From positions 1 through 41,997 of the forward strand of contig JAPLEF010000047.1 in assembly GCA_026391525.1 (NCBI GenBank): 41,997 nucleotides of DNA. The letters run 5' to 3'. Positions within the stretch are counted from its first letter, which is position 1, and every line of letters begins with the position of its first letter. Position numbers and translations under genes: made by a program. This document shows, piece by piece, positions 15,460 to 24,316 of the stretch. The notes under the pieces are model-generated. The model had not been told where the DNA came from. It saw only the letters and a program-made list of their open reading frames with translations, and did no database searches. Source of the DNA: Sphingobacteriales bacterium. Lineage in GTDB: Bacteria; Bacteroidota; Bacteroidia; Chitinophagales; Chitinophagaceae.

Positions 15460-17784
15460 TTATTTATGTATTGGCAAAGTGATCTTGAAACTGATATTTC
15501 TTCCCATATCATCAGTAAAATACCTGAACTGGTTCAGGTAATCGCGGTAACGGGCATTCAACAGGTTTTTAACACCAAGACCAAAAATTATAGGTTGCTT
15601 AATCAGCATGATTTTCGTAGAAGCATGCAAGGCCAACAAATGATAAGCCGGTGGCGGGTCTTTATAATCCTGCTTACCATTTTTATTTGAGGGCACACGC
15701 GATTGATTCATCACCTGCTGCAAATCAATGGACACATAGCTGTTTTCGAAAGATTTTGTGTTTTTGAAAGTATAGGTTAACGAATGCTGAAACCTGTCGG
15801 CAGGCATGTAAATGATCCAGTCGTTGCTAATACGGTCTCTCGCACGAAGCATGGAATATTTTGAGGCAATTTCCAATTGATGAAACGGCTTGAACATGAT
15901 GGCAAAATCTAAACCCTTCAATAAAGCATCGGTTTGGGTGTATTCCAGTTTTGGAAACGCACCGGCATTAGTCAACACCGGTGAATCCGGAACCGGTTTT
16001 TGATAAATAAAACCATTGATCTGGTTGCGGTAAAGATTGATGTTGAAGGATAAATTATGTTCGTCGTTTTGAAAATCAATCACGGTTCCGATATCAAAAG
16101 ATTGCTCTGGTTTGAGATTGATGTTTCCTTGTTCATAAGTTGCCGTACCATGATGAATACCATTGCTGAGCAATTCATTAACCTGCGGGGCACGACTGGA
16201 CAATGCGATGCTCATATTGATTTTGAAGTCGTGTAATTGGGCAGGCTTGTATCCAACATTCAGTGAAGAGGCAAAAGTTGAAAACTTGAAATCATAATTG
16301 AACGTGTCGCCATTAAACTTCAATCTTGTTGTAACAATCGACTTGTAATCGTATCGCGCCCCGGCTTGTAGTTCCCAATTTTTTTTCGCCCATTTCTCAA
16401 GAATAAACGAACCAAATGTAAAAGCATCATAATTAGGAATAAAATAACGGCCAGCATAAGAATTTTGTTGCTGCATGCTACTGATGCCGATTGCACCTGA
16501 AATGTTATTTTGACGTGGCTGTTCCCAGGTAAGGTCTTCAGTAACGGTTACGATATTTAAGTCGAGTTGAGGTTTTTTATTCGCACTGCTTCTCACCACA
16601 TCAAATTCTTTCCTCCTGTTGAACTGTCCTGAGAGTAATAAGTTGAAGTTACTCTTCCCTTTTTTAAATATCGTTTTAGATTTGATCAATTGGTGCAATA
16701 CATCCTGATACGGCCTGCCTATCGAATAAGTTTGCTGGCCTAAATACACATCATCCGGTTTAGGCGCCTGAATGGCATTTTCCAAATCTGAAATATTCCC
16801 AATGTGGGAACCCGTGAAAATACCCAGTTTTGTTTTGAAAAAACTGTAGAATAATTCAGTGGAAAATTTTGCTTTACGGTAAATGGAAGCGATAGAAAAA
16901 TTTTTTTCCTCACTTGCCGTATTGTTCAGCCGGTAATCGGGCGTAGCCACATTTGCTGCCCGATTATAGGTGGCTTGAAGGCGATAAGTGAATGCAGGTA
17001 ATTTTTTAAACTGCTGTTCAAACACACCGGAAAAAACAGTTTTCTTGTTGTTGGTGAAGTACACGGAATTAATTTCTGCTGAATAACCTGGTACCGACCT
17101 TAATGCTTTCGGTTCTACCAGAATCACCCCTCCTATTGCATCTGAACCATAACGGAGTACATCAACACCTTTTACCACTGCCAGTTTATCTGCAATGAAA
17201 GGGTCGATTTCAGGGGCGTGTTCATTTCCCCATTGCTGGCCTTCCTGGCGAACACCGTTATTAATGGTAAGTATCCTATTTCCATGCAGGCCATGTATGA
17301 CCGGTTTAGAGATGGTAGATCCGGTTTGTAATAAGGTTACTCCATTTATTTTTGCCAATGCTTCACTTAAAGAAGCGCCTCTTGTTTCTGCTAATGCATT
17401 ACCGGATAATTCTTTCTTTAATCCCGAATTGGCGATCACTTTACTGCCTTCCACTGTAATAGCAGATAAAGTACTTTTTTCGTGGGGCATAAAAATATCA
17501 ACATGAAGATTATTCGTAATCGTGATCGATTTCTCGATGGTTTCACAGTGTACATGACTAATAACAAGGGTATAACTACCTGCACAGATCTTGGTGAAAC
17601 TAAAATCACCTTGCTCGTTGGTGATGGCAGTTTTATTCAATTCTTTCAAAAAAACCGTAGCCGACGAAAGCTTTTCTTTGCTGTCTGTATCTTCAACATG
17701 CCCTGAAAGAATGAAATTACATTGTTGCGAATGGGCAACAATACTACTCAGCAATATTAAGCTGAGGGATATGAATAACCTCAA
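15460..17784 (-). CDS. TonB-dependent receptor, candidate metal transporter
   Basis: The 774-residue outer-membrane receptor has a signal peptide (to about AHSQ, residue 19), a carboxypeptidase-regulatory-like domain (about 24-105: SGHVEDTDSKEKLSSATVFLK), a plug (SLSEALAKINGVTLLQTG, then KGVDVLRYGSDAIGGVILVEP), and a barrel ending RNISFKITLPIHK. The QWGNEHAPEIDPF segment in the plug is shared, as I recall, with receptors annotated as ZnuD-like. His and Cys occur in the N-terminal domain (HVHC). It sits between a small His/Cys protein (43 bp upstream) and a lipoprotein (18 bp downstream), which favours metal or metal-complex uptake over glycan uptake; no SusD partner is present. Substrate is inference. 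Confidence 0.85.
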   Translation of the reverse strand: MRLFISLSLILLSSIVAHSQQCNFILSGHVEDTDSKEKLSSATVFLKELNKTAITNEQGDFSFTKICAGSYTLVISHVHCETIEKSITITNNLHVDIFMPHEKSTLSAITVEGSKVIANSGLKKELSGNALAETRGASLSEALAKINGVTLLQTGSTISKPVIHGLHGNRILTINNGVRQEGQQWGNEHAPEIDPFIADKLAVVKGVDVLRYGSDAIGGVILVEPKALRSVPGYSAEINSVYFTNNKKTVFSGVFEQQFKKLPAFTYRLQATYNRAANVATPDYRLNNTASEEKNFSIASIYRKAKFSTELFYSFFKTKLGIFTGSHIGNISDLENAIQAPKPDDVYLGQQTYSIGRPYQDVLHQLIKSKTIFKKGKSNFNLLLSGQFNRRKEFDVVRSSANKKPQLDLNIVTVTEDLTWEQPRQNNISGAIGISSMQQQNSYAGRYFIPNYDAFTFGSFILEKWAKKNWELQAGARYDYKSIVTTRLKFNGDTFNYDFKFSTFASSLNVGYKPAQLHDFKINMSIALSSRAPQVNELLSNGIHHGTATYEQGNINLKPEQSFDIGTVIDFQNDEHNLSFNINLYRNQINGFIYQKPVPDSPVLTNAGAFPKLEYTQTDALLKGLDFAIMFKPFHQLEIASKYSMLRARDRISNDWIIYMPADRFQHSLTYTFKNTKSFENSYVSIDLQQVMNQSRVPSNKNGKQDYKDPPPAYHLLALHASTKIMLIKQPIIFGLGVKNLLNARYRDYLNQFRYFTDDMGRNISFKITLPIHK

Positions 17785-17827
17785 TGGAAAAAATTAAAAT
17801 GGGAAATCAGATTTGAAAAAAATAACT

Positions 17828-18172
17828 CTAGGATACCGTTATCGGAGGGCCACGTAAAGTGTATCTGAAAAATAAATTAAGAAATAAAAACGACGAAGGA
17901 GCTTCATTAAAAATGCGATAGGGTGAAAAAGAAGAGGGTTGTTTCGCTAACGAAAATGTAGTGTATTCCGAAGTAGCTACCATGTGGTTGCAATCGCAAT
18001 GAAAAGCGGCCTTATCAATATTGGTTGATCCACCTTTCACATTCCTGGCTGAAGATAAATCCTGGTGATTGGTGAAGAGGTGATGCAAAAAACGTTGTGG
18101 AGTGATCGCCAAAAAAAATACCCCTAACAAAAAAACGTTTATGGTATTCTTTATGGTTAAAAGGTATTTCAT
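17828..18172 (-). CDS. small His/Cys membrane-anchored protein ending in RGPP
   Basis: The 114-residue product has one N-terminal hydrophobic segment (about 10-24), then HHLFTNH (30-36), a compact metal-ligand-like cluster H58-C59-D60-C61-N62-H63, and RGPP at 107-110 near the C-terminus. A His/Cys cluster with an RGPP/RAPP ending recalls the proteobacterial DUF2946 proteins found near metal-uptake genes, although I cannot show homology. It is the first gene of the receptor/lipoprotein set. A periplasmic metal-binding or sensing role is inferred. The overlapping frame at 18015-18251 is rejected in its favour. Confidence 0.65.
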   Translation of the reverse strand: MKYLLTIKNTINVFLLGVFFLAITPQRFLHHLFTNHQDLSSARNVKGGSTNIDKAAFHCDCNHMVATSEYTTFSLAKQPSSFSPYRIFNEAPSSFLFLNLFFRYTLRGPPITVS

Positions 18173-18186
18173 TTTTGCTACATTGT

Positions 18187-18202
18187 TGCAAATCTATGCA
18201 AA
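18187..18202 (-). promoter_or_regulatory. promoter and direct repeat before the metal-locus genes
   Basis: On the minus strand TAGATTTG (18196 down to 18189) fits TAnnTTTG and lies 16 nt before the start codon. The same bases lie between two copies of TGCAAA (18187-18192 and 18197-18202 on the plus strand), a 10-bp-period direct repeat across the -7 element that could be an operator. The best -33 candidate is badly spaced. Confidence 0.4.
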
Positions 18203-18278
18203 ATATCTTCCAAAAAAAATAAATCAGCGGATCATACTGCAGCAACAGCATTGTACGTTGACCTGAAAATGATAAAAC

Positions 18279-19457
18279 TTATCCTAAAAATTCAATGATA
18301 CCGGCAATGCCCTGTCCACCACCTACACATGCTGTTACCATGCCATATTTTTTCTGTAACCTTTTCAGATCCTGAATGATTTGAATGGTGAGTTTACATC
18401 CGGTACAACCCAATGGATGCCCTAATGCGATGGCACCTCCATTGATATTTACGATAGAAGGATCAAGGCCAAGCTTGCGAATAACAGCGAGTGATTGAGA
18501 AGCGAATGCTTCATTGAGTTCAATCAGATCGATTTGGTTTAATTGCATTCCAGCCTGTTTGAGCACTTTGGGTACGGCTTCCACCGGACCAATCCCCATG
18601 ATGCGCGGATGTACACCGGCACTGGCGCAATTCACCAAACGGGCAATAGGTTTCAAACCCAAACTATTTACCAGCGCTTCACTCATTACAATTACAAATG
18701 CCGCTCCATCACTGGTTTGCGACGAATTTCCGGCAGTAACCGAGCCTCCTGCTGCAAAAGCAGGTTTTAATTTAGCCAAACCTTCCAAACTGGTATCATA
18801 ACGAACCCCATCGTCGGTATCAATTACCTGGCTTCTTTTTTGTTTCTTTCCATCGGCATCTACATAAATTTCGTCTATGCTTACCGGTAATATTCCTTCT
18901 TTGAAATAACCTTCCTTGATGGCATTCCCTGCCTTGACATGGCTTTCGAAACTGAATAAATCCTGATCTTCCCTGGATACGTCATATTCGCTTGCAACAG
19001 CTTCAGCCGTTAACCCCATGCTCAGGTAATAATCAGGCTCAGTAGAAGCGATGGAATAAGCAGGCACTGTTTTCCATCCGGCCGTAGGTACCAGACTCAT
19101 ACTTTCGGTTCCCCCTGCAATGATACAGGAAGCCATTCCAGACCGGATTTTTGCAGTAGCCATGGCAATGCTCTCTAATCCACTCGCACAATACCGGTTG
19201 ATGGTAATACCGGCAGCCGCAATACCAATCGCTCTTGCTGCAATGGTTCGTCCAAACTGCAACCCCTGCTCTGCTTCCGGTACGGCATTACCCACAATCA
19301 CATCATCCACCAACAAAGGATCAAGCGAAGGAACTGAAGCCAGTAAGCCTTTTATCACTTCAATAGCAAGATCGTCGGGCCTTGTAAATCGAAATCCACC
19401 TTTCTTACTTTTGGTAACAGCGGTACGAAAACCTGCGATGATATATGCGTCCTGCAT
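18279..19457 (-). CDS. thiolase (acetyl-CoA C-acyltransferase)
   Basis: Thiolase I/II family enzyme that cleaves or condenses acyl-CoAs in fatty-acid breakdown or acetoacetyl-CoA formation. From the start [14 protein letters not shown] the protein is 392 residues. The nucleophile is C90 in [30 protein letters not shown] and CVGGGQG give the remaining active-site loops. The frame extends 11 codons further upstream (to 19490), but the family start matches the ATG at 19457. A TAACTTTG element on the minus strand (19566-19559) about 100 nt upstream may be the promoter. No other beta-oxidation gene is adjacent, so the pathway direction is open. Confidence 0.9.
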   Translation of the reverse strand: MQDAYIIAGFRTAVTKSKKGGFRFTRPDDLAIEVIKGLLASVPSLDPLLVDDVIVGNAVPEAEQGLQFGRTIAARAIGIAAAGITINRYCASGLESIAMATAKIRSGMASCIIAGGTESMSLVPTAGWKTVPAYSIASTEPDYYLSMGLTAEAVASEYDVSREDQDLFSFESHVKAGNAIKEGYFKEGILPVSIDEIYVDADGKKQKRSQVIDTDDGVRYDTSLEGLAKLKPAFAAGGSVTAGNSSQTSDGAAFVIVMSEALVNSLGLKPIARLVNCASAGVHPRIMGIGPVEAVPKVLKQAGMQLNQIDLIELNEAFASQSLAVIRKLGLDPSIVNINGGAIALGHPLGCTGCKLTIQIIQDLKRLQKKYGMVTACVGGGQGIAGIIEFLG

Positions 19458-19606
19458 CAGCATAATATTTATGAATTGAAAAATGGGCAACTATTTTCTG
19501 CCAGATGACCTATAATTAATGATAACAGCAAGATAGTTGTTTATGCAACTTTATAGATCAAAGTTATCATTTCCCCGTCAAAAGAAAAAAACTGGATGCT
19601 GAATCT

Positions 19607-19614
19607 TAATTTCG
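19607..19614 (+). promoter_or_regulatory. -7-like element TAATTTCG before pyrD
   Basis: One mismatch from TAnnTTTG, ending 7 nt before the pyrD ATG. The same octamer occurs upstream of purA on the minus strand (35975-35968), so it may be a recurring variant of the -7 box here. Confidence 0.45.
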
Positions 19615-19621
19615 CAGCCAT

Positions 19622-20716
19622 ATGTATAGGATTATCCGATCGCTGTTGTTTTTATTTGACCCGGAAAAAGTGCATTATTTCTCAATGGGTATCCTGAAAT
19701 CCTTATGTGGAGTTGGAATATTCAATCGCATGATAACAAACTGGTTTCGGCCTGTGTCGGTTCCTGCAAAACCATTTCCATCCGCTTCATTGGCTGCTCA
19801 ACTGTTTAAAAACTGCAGTAATCCGGTTGGCTTGGGTGCAGGATTTGATAAGAACGCTAAATATCTCCGCGAATTAAAATGTTTGGGGTTTGGATTTGTA
19901 GAGATTGGAACCGTAACCCCAATCGCACAGGATGGCAATGATAAGCCCAGGTTGTTCCGGTTGAAAAAAGACTTTGCCCTCATCAACCGGATGGGTTTCA
20001 ATAATGATGGCGCCGATGCCATTTTAGAAAGATTAAAAAAGTGGAAAGAAAAAAACATTCCAAAACATAACGGCGCACGTTTTCTGGTGGGTGGCAATAT
20101 CGGAAAAAATAAAAACACCGCTAACGAAGAAGCATGGAAAGATTATCTCACCTGCTTTGAAATATTACACCCTTATGTAGATTATTTTGTAGTGAATGTA
20201 AGCAGTCCGAATACTCCAGCACTCAGGGCATTGCAAGATAAAGAGAGCCTGCGGAAAATTTTCACAGTGCTTAATGAAGCCAACAATAAAATCCAAAAAC
20301 CTAAGCCGATATTATTGAAAATTGCTCCTGATCTTGAAAAATCTCAGGTAGATGATGTAATCGCACTCATTCCTGAAATTGAACTTGAAGGTTTGATTGT
20401 TGCTAATACTACTTTAGACAGAAGCAACTTGATTACAGGAATAAACGAATTAAACAAAATAGGAGCAGGAGGATTAAGTGGGAAACCGCTACAGGATAAG
20501 AGCACGCAGATGATCAGGTATATCCATGAAAAAACGGGTAATGGATTTCTCATCATTGGTAGTGGCGGAATTTTTACCGGGGCTGATGCACAGGCTAAAC
20601 TTGATGCCGGTGCCGCATTGATTCAGGTATGGACTGGCTTCGTATATGAAGGGCCAGCAATCGTAAAAAATATTTCAGCTTATCTCGCAAAAAGAAATAA
20701 GCCAAAAGAAGCTTAA
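19622..20716 (+). CDS. pyrD: dihydroorotate dehydrogenase (quinone), class 2
   Basis: This FMN enzyme oxidises dihydroorotate to orotate and passes electrons to menaquinone at the membrane. The 364-residue product has the class 2 N-terminal helices (LLFLFDPEKVHYFSMGILKSL), GAGFDKNAKYLREL, GFVEIGTVTPIAQDGN, NRMGFNNDGAD, and VNVSSPNTPALR holding the catalytic serine typical of class 2. C-terminal GSGGIFTGADAQAKLDAGA binds FMN phosphate. It acts one step after pyrC (7106). terC follows after 32 bp. Confidence 0.95.
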   Translation: MYRIIRSLLFLFDPEKVHYFSMGILKSLCGVGIFNRMITNWFRPVSVPAKPFPSASLAAQLFKNCSNPVGLGAGFDKNAKYLRELKCLGFGFVEIGTVTPIAQDGNDKPRLFRLKKDFALINRMGFNNDGADAILERLKKWKEKNIPKHNGARFLVGGNIGKNKNTANEEAWKDYLTCFEILHPYVDYFVVNVSSPNTPALRALQDKESLRKIFTVLNEANNKIQKPKPILLKIAPDLEKSQVDDVIALIPEIELEGLIVANTTLDRSNLITGINELNKIGAGGLSGKPLQDKSTQMIRYIHEKTGNGFLIIGSGGIFTGADAQAKLDAGAALIQVWTGFVYEGPAIVKNISAYLAKRNKPKEA

Positions 20717-20748
20717 TAGAAGACTCAAAAAGCGATAAAATCAGCTTA

Positions 20749-21555
20749 ATGGAACATTTATTTACATCAGAAAGTATCATCAGTTTTATTGTATTGGTAA
20801 TCCTCGAAGTGGTGCTTGGCATAGATAATGTAATTTTTGTAAGCATCATCCTGAACCGTTTAAAATCTGCGAAGGAGCAAACTTTAGCGCGCCGTATCTG
20901 GATGATCACCGGCATATTGTCTAGAACACTTTTATTATTCGGATTAAGCTGGCTTTTATTGCAAAAAGGCAAATCCGTTTTTACCATTTTCGGTAAAGGT
21001 TTCGATTTGGCAAGTATTGTGATGTTACTGGGCGGTTTATTTCTTATTTATAAATCGGTTATGGAAATTCACCATAAGCTGGAAGGTGAAGACCCCAATG
21101 CAAATATGGAAAAGAAAGACCAGCTCAGTCTATCAAAAGCTATCGGACAAATCATACTCATTGATGCGGTTTTTTCTTTCGACAGCATCATCACGGCTGG
21201 AGGTACGGCAAAGCATCTGGAGATCATGGTGGCGGCTGTAGTAATTGCTATGACGATCATGTTTTTATTCAGTCCTAAAATTTCGGCTTTTATCCATAAA
21301 CATCCAACACTCAAAATGCTGGCACTTTCCTTTCTCGTAATGATCGGCCTCAGTTTGATTATGGAAGGCTGGAACCCTGATGTGGCTCATGAAATGAAAC
21401 TCAAAAACTATATCTATTTTGGAATGGCATTTTCATTTGTAGTTGAACTGCTCAACATGACGATGCGCAAGCGAATGATGAAAGGAAGAGTGGTGATATT
21501 GAACGAACCCCAGTTGCCAGAACCAGTTAAGAAAGATAAAGATCAGGCCAGTTAG
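20749..21555 (+). CDS. TerC family integral membrane protein
   Basis: The 268-residue protein has about seven hydrophobic segments and both TerC acidic signatures: LEVVLGIDNVIFVSII near 18-33 and ILIDAVFSFDSIITAGG near 135-151. The conserved Asp residues in membrane segments suggest metal-ion handling; TerC/Alx relatives are linked to manganese export and secreted-protein metallation. It is 32 bp after pyrD. Its last 4 bp overlap the convergent rsmE stop (both use TTAG at 21552-21555). Confidence 0.85.
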   Translation: MEHLFTSESIISFIVLVILEVVLGIDNVIFVSIILNRLKSAKEQTLARRIWMITGILSRTLLLFGLSWLLLQKGKSVFTIFGKGFDLASIVMLLGGLFLIYKSVMEIHHKLEGEDPNANMEKKDQLSLSKAIGQIILIDAVFSFDSIITAGGTAKHLEIMVAAVVIAMTIMFLFSPKISAFIHKHPTLKMLALSFLVMIGLSLIMEGWNPDVAHEMKLKNYIYFGMAFSFVVELLNMTMRKRMMKGRVVILNEPQLPEPVKKDKDQAS

Positions 21556-22262
21556 CCCAAGGCCGGGAAAAGTAAAGTAGCGGCAACGATGCCTGCAGTT
21601 TCAGTTCGCAACCTGCTATCACCTAAACTTACCGGAGTATAGTCTTCTTGCAAAGCAAGAGCAATTTCTGCTTCTGTGAAATCGCCTTCTGGTCCGATTA
21701 AGATTAATGATTTATTGCTATCCGATGAAACAGGCAATAAACTTCTGTCTTGTTCTGCCTCGCAATGGGCGATATAACGGCTACCTTCAAAAGGCTTATT
21801 TACGAAGCTTGTGAATGAAACAGGTTCCCATAACTTAGGCATCCAGGCCTGTTGCGATTGCAGCATCGCACTTTGTAAAACCTGTTGAAGCCTGGCAGTG
21901 CGCAGTTGCTGTTTTTCGGTACGGCTGCAAATCAACGGAATAATTTCTGACACACCAATTTCTGTGGCCTTTTCAAGGAACCATTCAAAACGGGCTGTAT
22001 TTTTCAATGGTGAAATGGCGATGCATTTTTGATGCGACGCAGGCTTGACATATTCAATGCTTAGTCTTTTCACCTGACAATGTTTTCGATGATCTGAAAC
22101 GATTTCGGCATCAGCCATGTAACCTGCACCATCAGTGATTTTCAACCGCTCGCCCATTTTCATCCGCAGCACCTGGATGATATGCTTTGAACTTTCTTCC
22201 GGAAATGTGAATAAGAGATCTTCAACATTCACCTGTTCAATATAGAATAAAGGAAGGTTCAT
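21552..22262 (-). CDS. rsmE: 16S rRNA m3U1498 methyltransferase RsmE
   Basis: SPOUT-class methyltransferase that modifies U1498 of 16S rRNA in the 30S subunit. The 236-residue product has an N-terminal PUA-like part (SSKHIIQVLRMKMGERLKITDG), then FLEKATEIGVSEIIPLICSRT, the knot motif LILIGPEGDFTEAEI and LGDSRLRTETAGIVA. The start is the ATG at 22262, 45 bp after dnaB, so both may be on one transcript. It ends in a 4-bp convergent overlap with terC. Confidence 0.93.
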   Translation of the reverse strand: MNLPLFYIEQVNVEDLLFTFPEESSKHIIQVLRMKMGERLKITDGAGYMADAEIVSDHRKHCQVKRLSIEYVKPASHQKCIAISPLKNTARFEWFLEKATEIGVSEIIPLICSRTEKQQLRTARLQQVLQSAMLQSQQAWMPKLWEPVSFTSFVNKPFEGSRYIAHCEAEQDRSLLPVSSDSNKSLILIGPEGDFTEAEIALALQEDYTPVSLGDSRLRTETAGIVAATLLFPALG

Positions 22263-22307
22263 TTTGGTGTGAAACGAAATTGCGTGTATACTTAATAGAT
22301 AGTACGA

Positions 22308-23861
22308 TTAAAACGGAGCGTCGTCATCAAATTCACCATCGTTCATTTTACTTCCCTTCTGGATATAAAGCTTATGATCATCGTTGCCACTGCCAGGCAC
22401 CTTCCTCCAGTTGCCTTCTTTAGGCAGTCCGGGATTGAATCCTTCTTCCGGATCCATCTCAACAAACTTCTGGATATGAAGCAATGCCTTGAGTTTTATA
22501 GATTCCAAACTTCCGTTTCGATGCTTGGCAATTTTTACGAGTGTTTCGCCCTTGTTGCTATCACCATGCTCATCAGCGTTGATTTCATAGTATTCCGGGC
22601 GATAAAGGAACATCACCATATCGGCATCCTGTTCTATAGCGCCTGATTCGCGCAGATCGCTCAGTTGCGGAATCTTATTGCCTTCCTTTCTTTTTTCAAC
22701 CTCACGGCTCAATTGAGAAAGGGCAATAATCGGCACCTGGAGTTCTTTGGCCAGGCCTTTCAAGTCGCGTGAAATTTTGCTGATTTCCTGTTCCCGGTTG
22801 CTGTTTCGGTCGGCACTACCACTCATCAACTGTAAATAATCGATAATGATTAAACCCACATTATGCTTGTTTTTCAAACGGCGGCATTTAGCCCTGAGTT
22901 CAAAAATATTGAGCGCTGCGGAATCGTCAATAAAAATTGGTGCTTTACTCAACCTGTCGATGCCTTTCTTGTAAAGTTGTTTCATCTCATGCTCTTCAAG
23001 TCTACCTCTGGCTATCTTTTCTAGCCATATTTCACTCTCGGCGCTGAGTATACGCTGAACCAATTGAGCACTGCTCATCTCAAGACTGAAAAAACCAACG
23101 GCTACGGGTTTATCCGGATTGAGTGCCGCACTACGGGCAAGGTTAAGCGCAAATGCGGTTTTACCTACCGAAGGCCTTGCTGCAAGGATGATGAGGTCGG
23201 TGGGTTGCCAGCCATAAGTTACCTTGTCGAGTGAAGGAAAGCCTGTGGTAACGCCAGTAATAGATTCCTGACGTTGACGCATATCCTCAATACGCTGGAT
23301 GGTTTTAACTAAAACCGTGTCTATGCTGTCGAAATTTTTACGAAGGTGGTTGTTGGTGATTTCAAACAGTTTTCCTTCTGCTTCATCCAGCATGTCGAAA
23401 ACGTCGGTACTGTCTTCATAAGCATCCCCGATGATTTCCCCGCTGATACGGATGAGTTCACGCTGGATAAATTTCTGCAACACAATCCTGCAATGGGCTT
23501 CAATATTAGCTGATGATACCACTGCATTGGTAAGTCGGGTTACAAAATAAGGACCGCCTACAAATTCAAGATCTTCCCTGAATTTAAGTTCTTCCACAAC
23601 GGTAAGCAGGTCGATTGGCGCACTCTTCAGGGCCAGTGATTGCATGGCTTTATAAACCCGTTGATGGGCTTCCACATAAAAACACTCCGGTTTGATGATT
23701 TCCACCACCGTATCGAATGCACTTTTTTCGAGCATTACGGCTCCCAAAATCGCTTCTTCCAGTTCTTTGGCCTGGGGAGGGATTTTACCAAAAACCATTG
23801 ATCCGAGATCGACAGACGCTTTACGCCTTACTTTTCCTTTATTGAGGTTGGTTAATTCCAT
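22308..23861 (-). CDS. dnaB: replicative DNA helicase DnaB
   Basis: Hexameric helicase that unwinds DNA at the replication fork. The 517-residue protein has the N-terminal DnaB domain (IPPQAKELEEAILGAVML from 28), then RecA-like ATPase with Walker A ARPSVGKTA at 228-236, Walker B LIIIDYLQLMSG, and LSRDLKGLAKELQVPIIALSQLSREVEKR. No intein is present. The C-terminus carries an acidic extension (NDGEFDDDAPF). It is divergent from pheT across a 455-bp non-coding region containing an inverted repeat and DnaA-box-like sites. Confidence 0.95.
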   Translation of the reverse strand: MELTNLNKGKVRRKASVDLGSMVFGKIPPQAKELEEAILGAVMLEKSAFDTVVEIIKPECFYVEAHQRVYKAMQSLALKSAPIDLLTVVEELKFREDLEFVGGPYFVTRLTNAVVSSANIEAHCRIVLQKFIQRELIRISGEIIGDAYEDSTDVFDMLDEAEGKLFEITNNHLRKNFDSIDTVLVKTIQRIEDMRQRQESITGVTTGFPSLDKVTYGWQPTDLIILAARPSVGKTAFALNLARSAALNPDKPVAVGFFSLEMSSAQLVQRILSAESEIWLEKIARGRLEEHEMKQLYKKGIDRLSKAPIFIDDSAALNIFELRAKCRRLKNKHNVGLIIIDYLQLMSGSADRNSNREQEISKISRDLKGLAKELQVPIIALSQLSREVEKRKEGNKIPQLSDLRESGAIEQDADMVMFLYRPEYYEINADEHGDSNKGETLVKIAKHRNGSLESIKLKALLHIQKFVEMDPEEGFNPGLPKEGNWRKVPGSGNDDHKLYIQKGSKMNDGEFDDDAPF

Positions 23862-24316
23862 TTTTTAATCATGCTGGTTGTAAGCAAATCATCAACTAAC
23901 TGTTTTACGGTTACCCTTTCTTGTTAGTTAAATCCTGCTTGGGGTTTAGCTGCAAAAAATAACTGCAGGGCAACTAAGGTAAAATCAAATGCCAATATCA
24001 AACGAATCATTTCTTCAACTTCCCCTGTTATTAACTTTTTGATGAAGATTTTCCACATCAAATTCACCGGCAAAAATAGCTTATTAACGGGTTATCCCCC
24101 GAACTATTCACAAGCAATCATTTATTGCTGCTCATTAAAGCTATTTTATGCACAAGACTGAACTCGTCTTCGTAAAATTTTTGCACCTGTATCCATTTTT
24201 TCTGTCCTTGGAAAATTCATTGAAATTTGCATCAACGGTTCTATTGATTTAGAGGGGATTGCCTGTTTCAACTTGGTCTCAAAAAACTATCTTTGTTGCT
24301 AAACCTGATTGTTTTC
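23862..24316. other. non-coding region between dnaB and pheT
   Basis: No gene found in 455 bp. It contains an inverted repeat AACTAAC (23894-23900) / GTTAGTT (23923-23929) close to the dnaB start, and four same-strand sequences resembling the DnaA box TTATnCACA: TTTTCCACA (24049-24057), TTATCCCCC (24092-24100), CTATTCACA (24104-24112) and TTATGCACA (24146-24154); only the last is a full match. The pheT -7 element lies at 24288. Confidence 0.6.
24288..24295 (+). promoter_or_regulatory. -7 element TATCTTTG of pheT
   Basis: Full TAnnTTTG match, 21 nt before the ATG at 24317. It supports that start over the TTG at 24293, which would lie inside the promoter. A weak -33 (TTTC at 24266-24269) is 18 bp upstream. 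Confidence 0.7.

Noticed and set aside
18015-18251. alternative minus-strand frame overlapping the small His/Cys protein
   Set aside because: It lacks a signal or domain and would need to start upstream of the -7 element at 18189-18196; the 17828-18172 frame fits the promoter and has coherent features.
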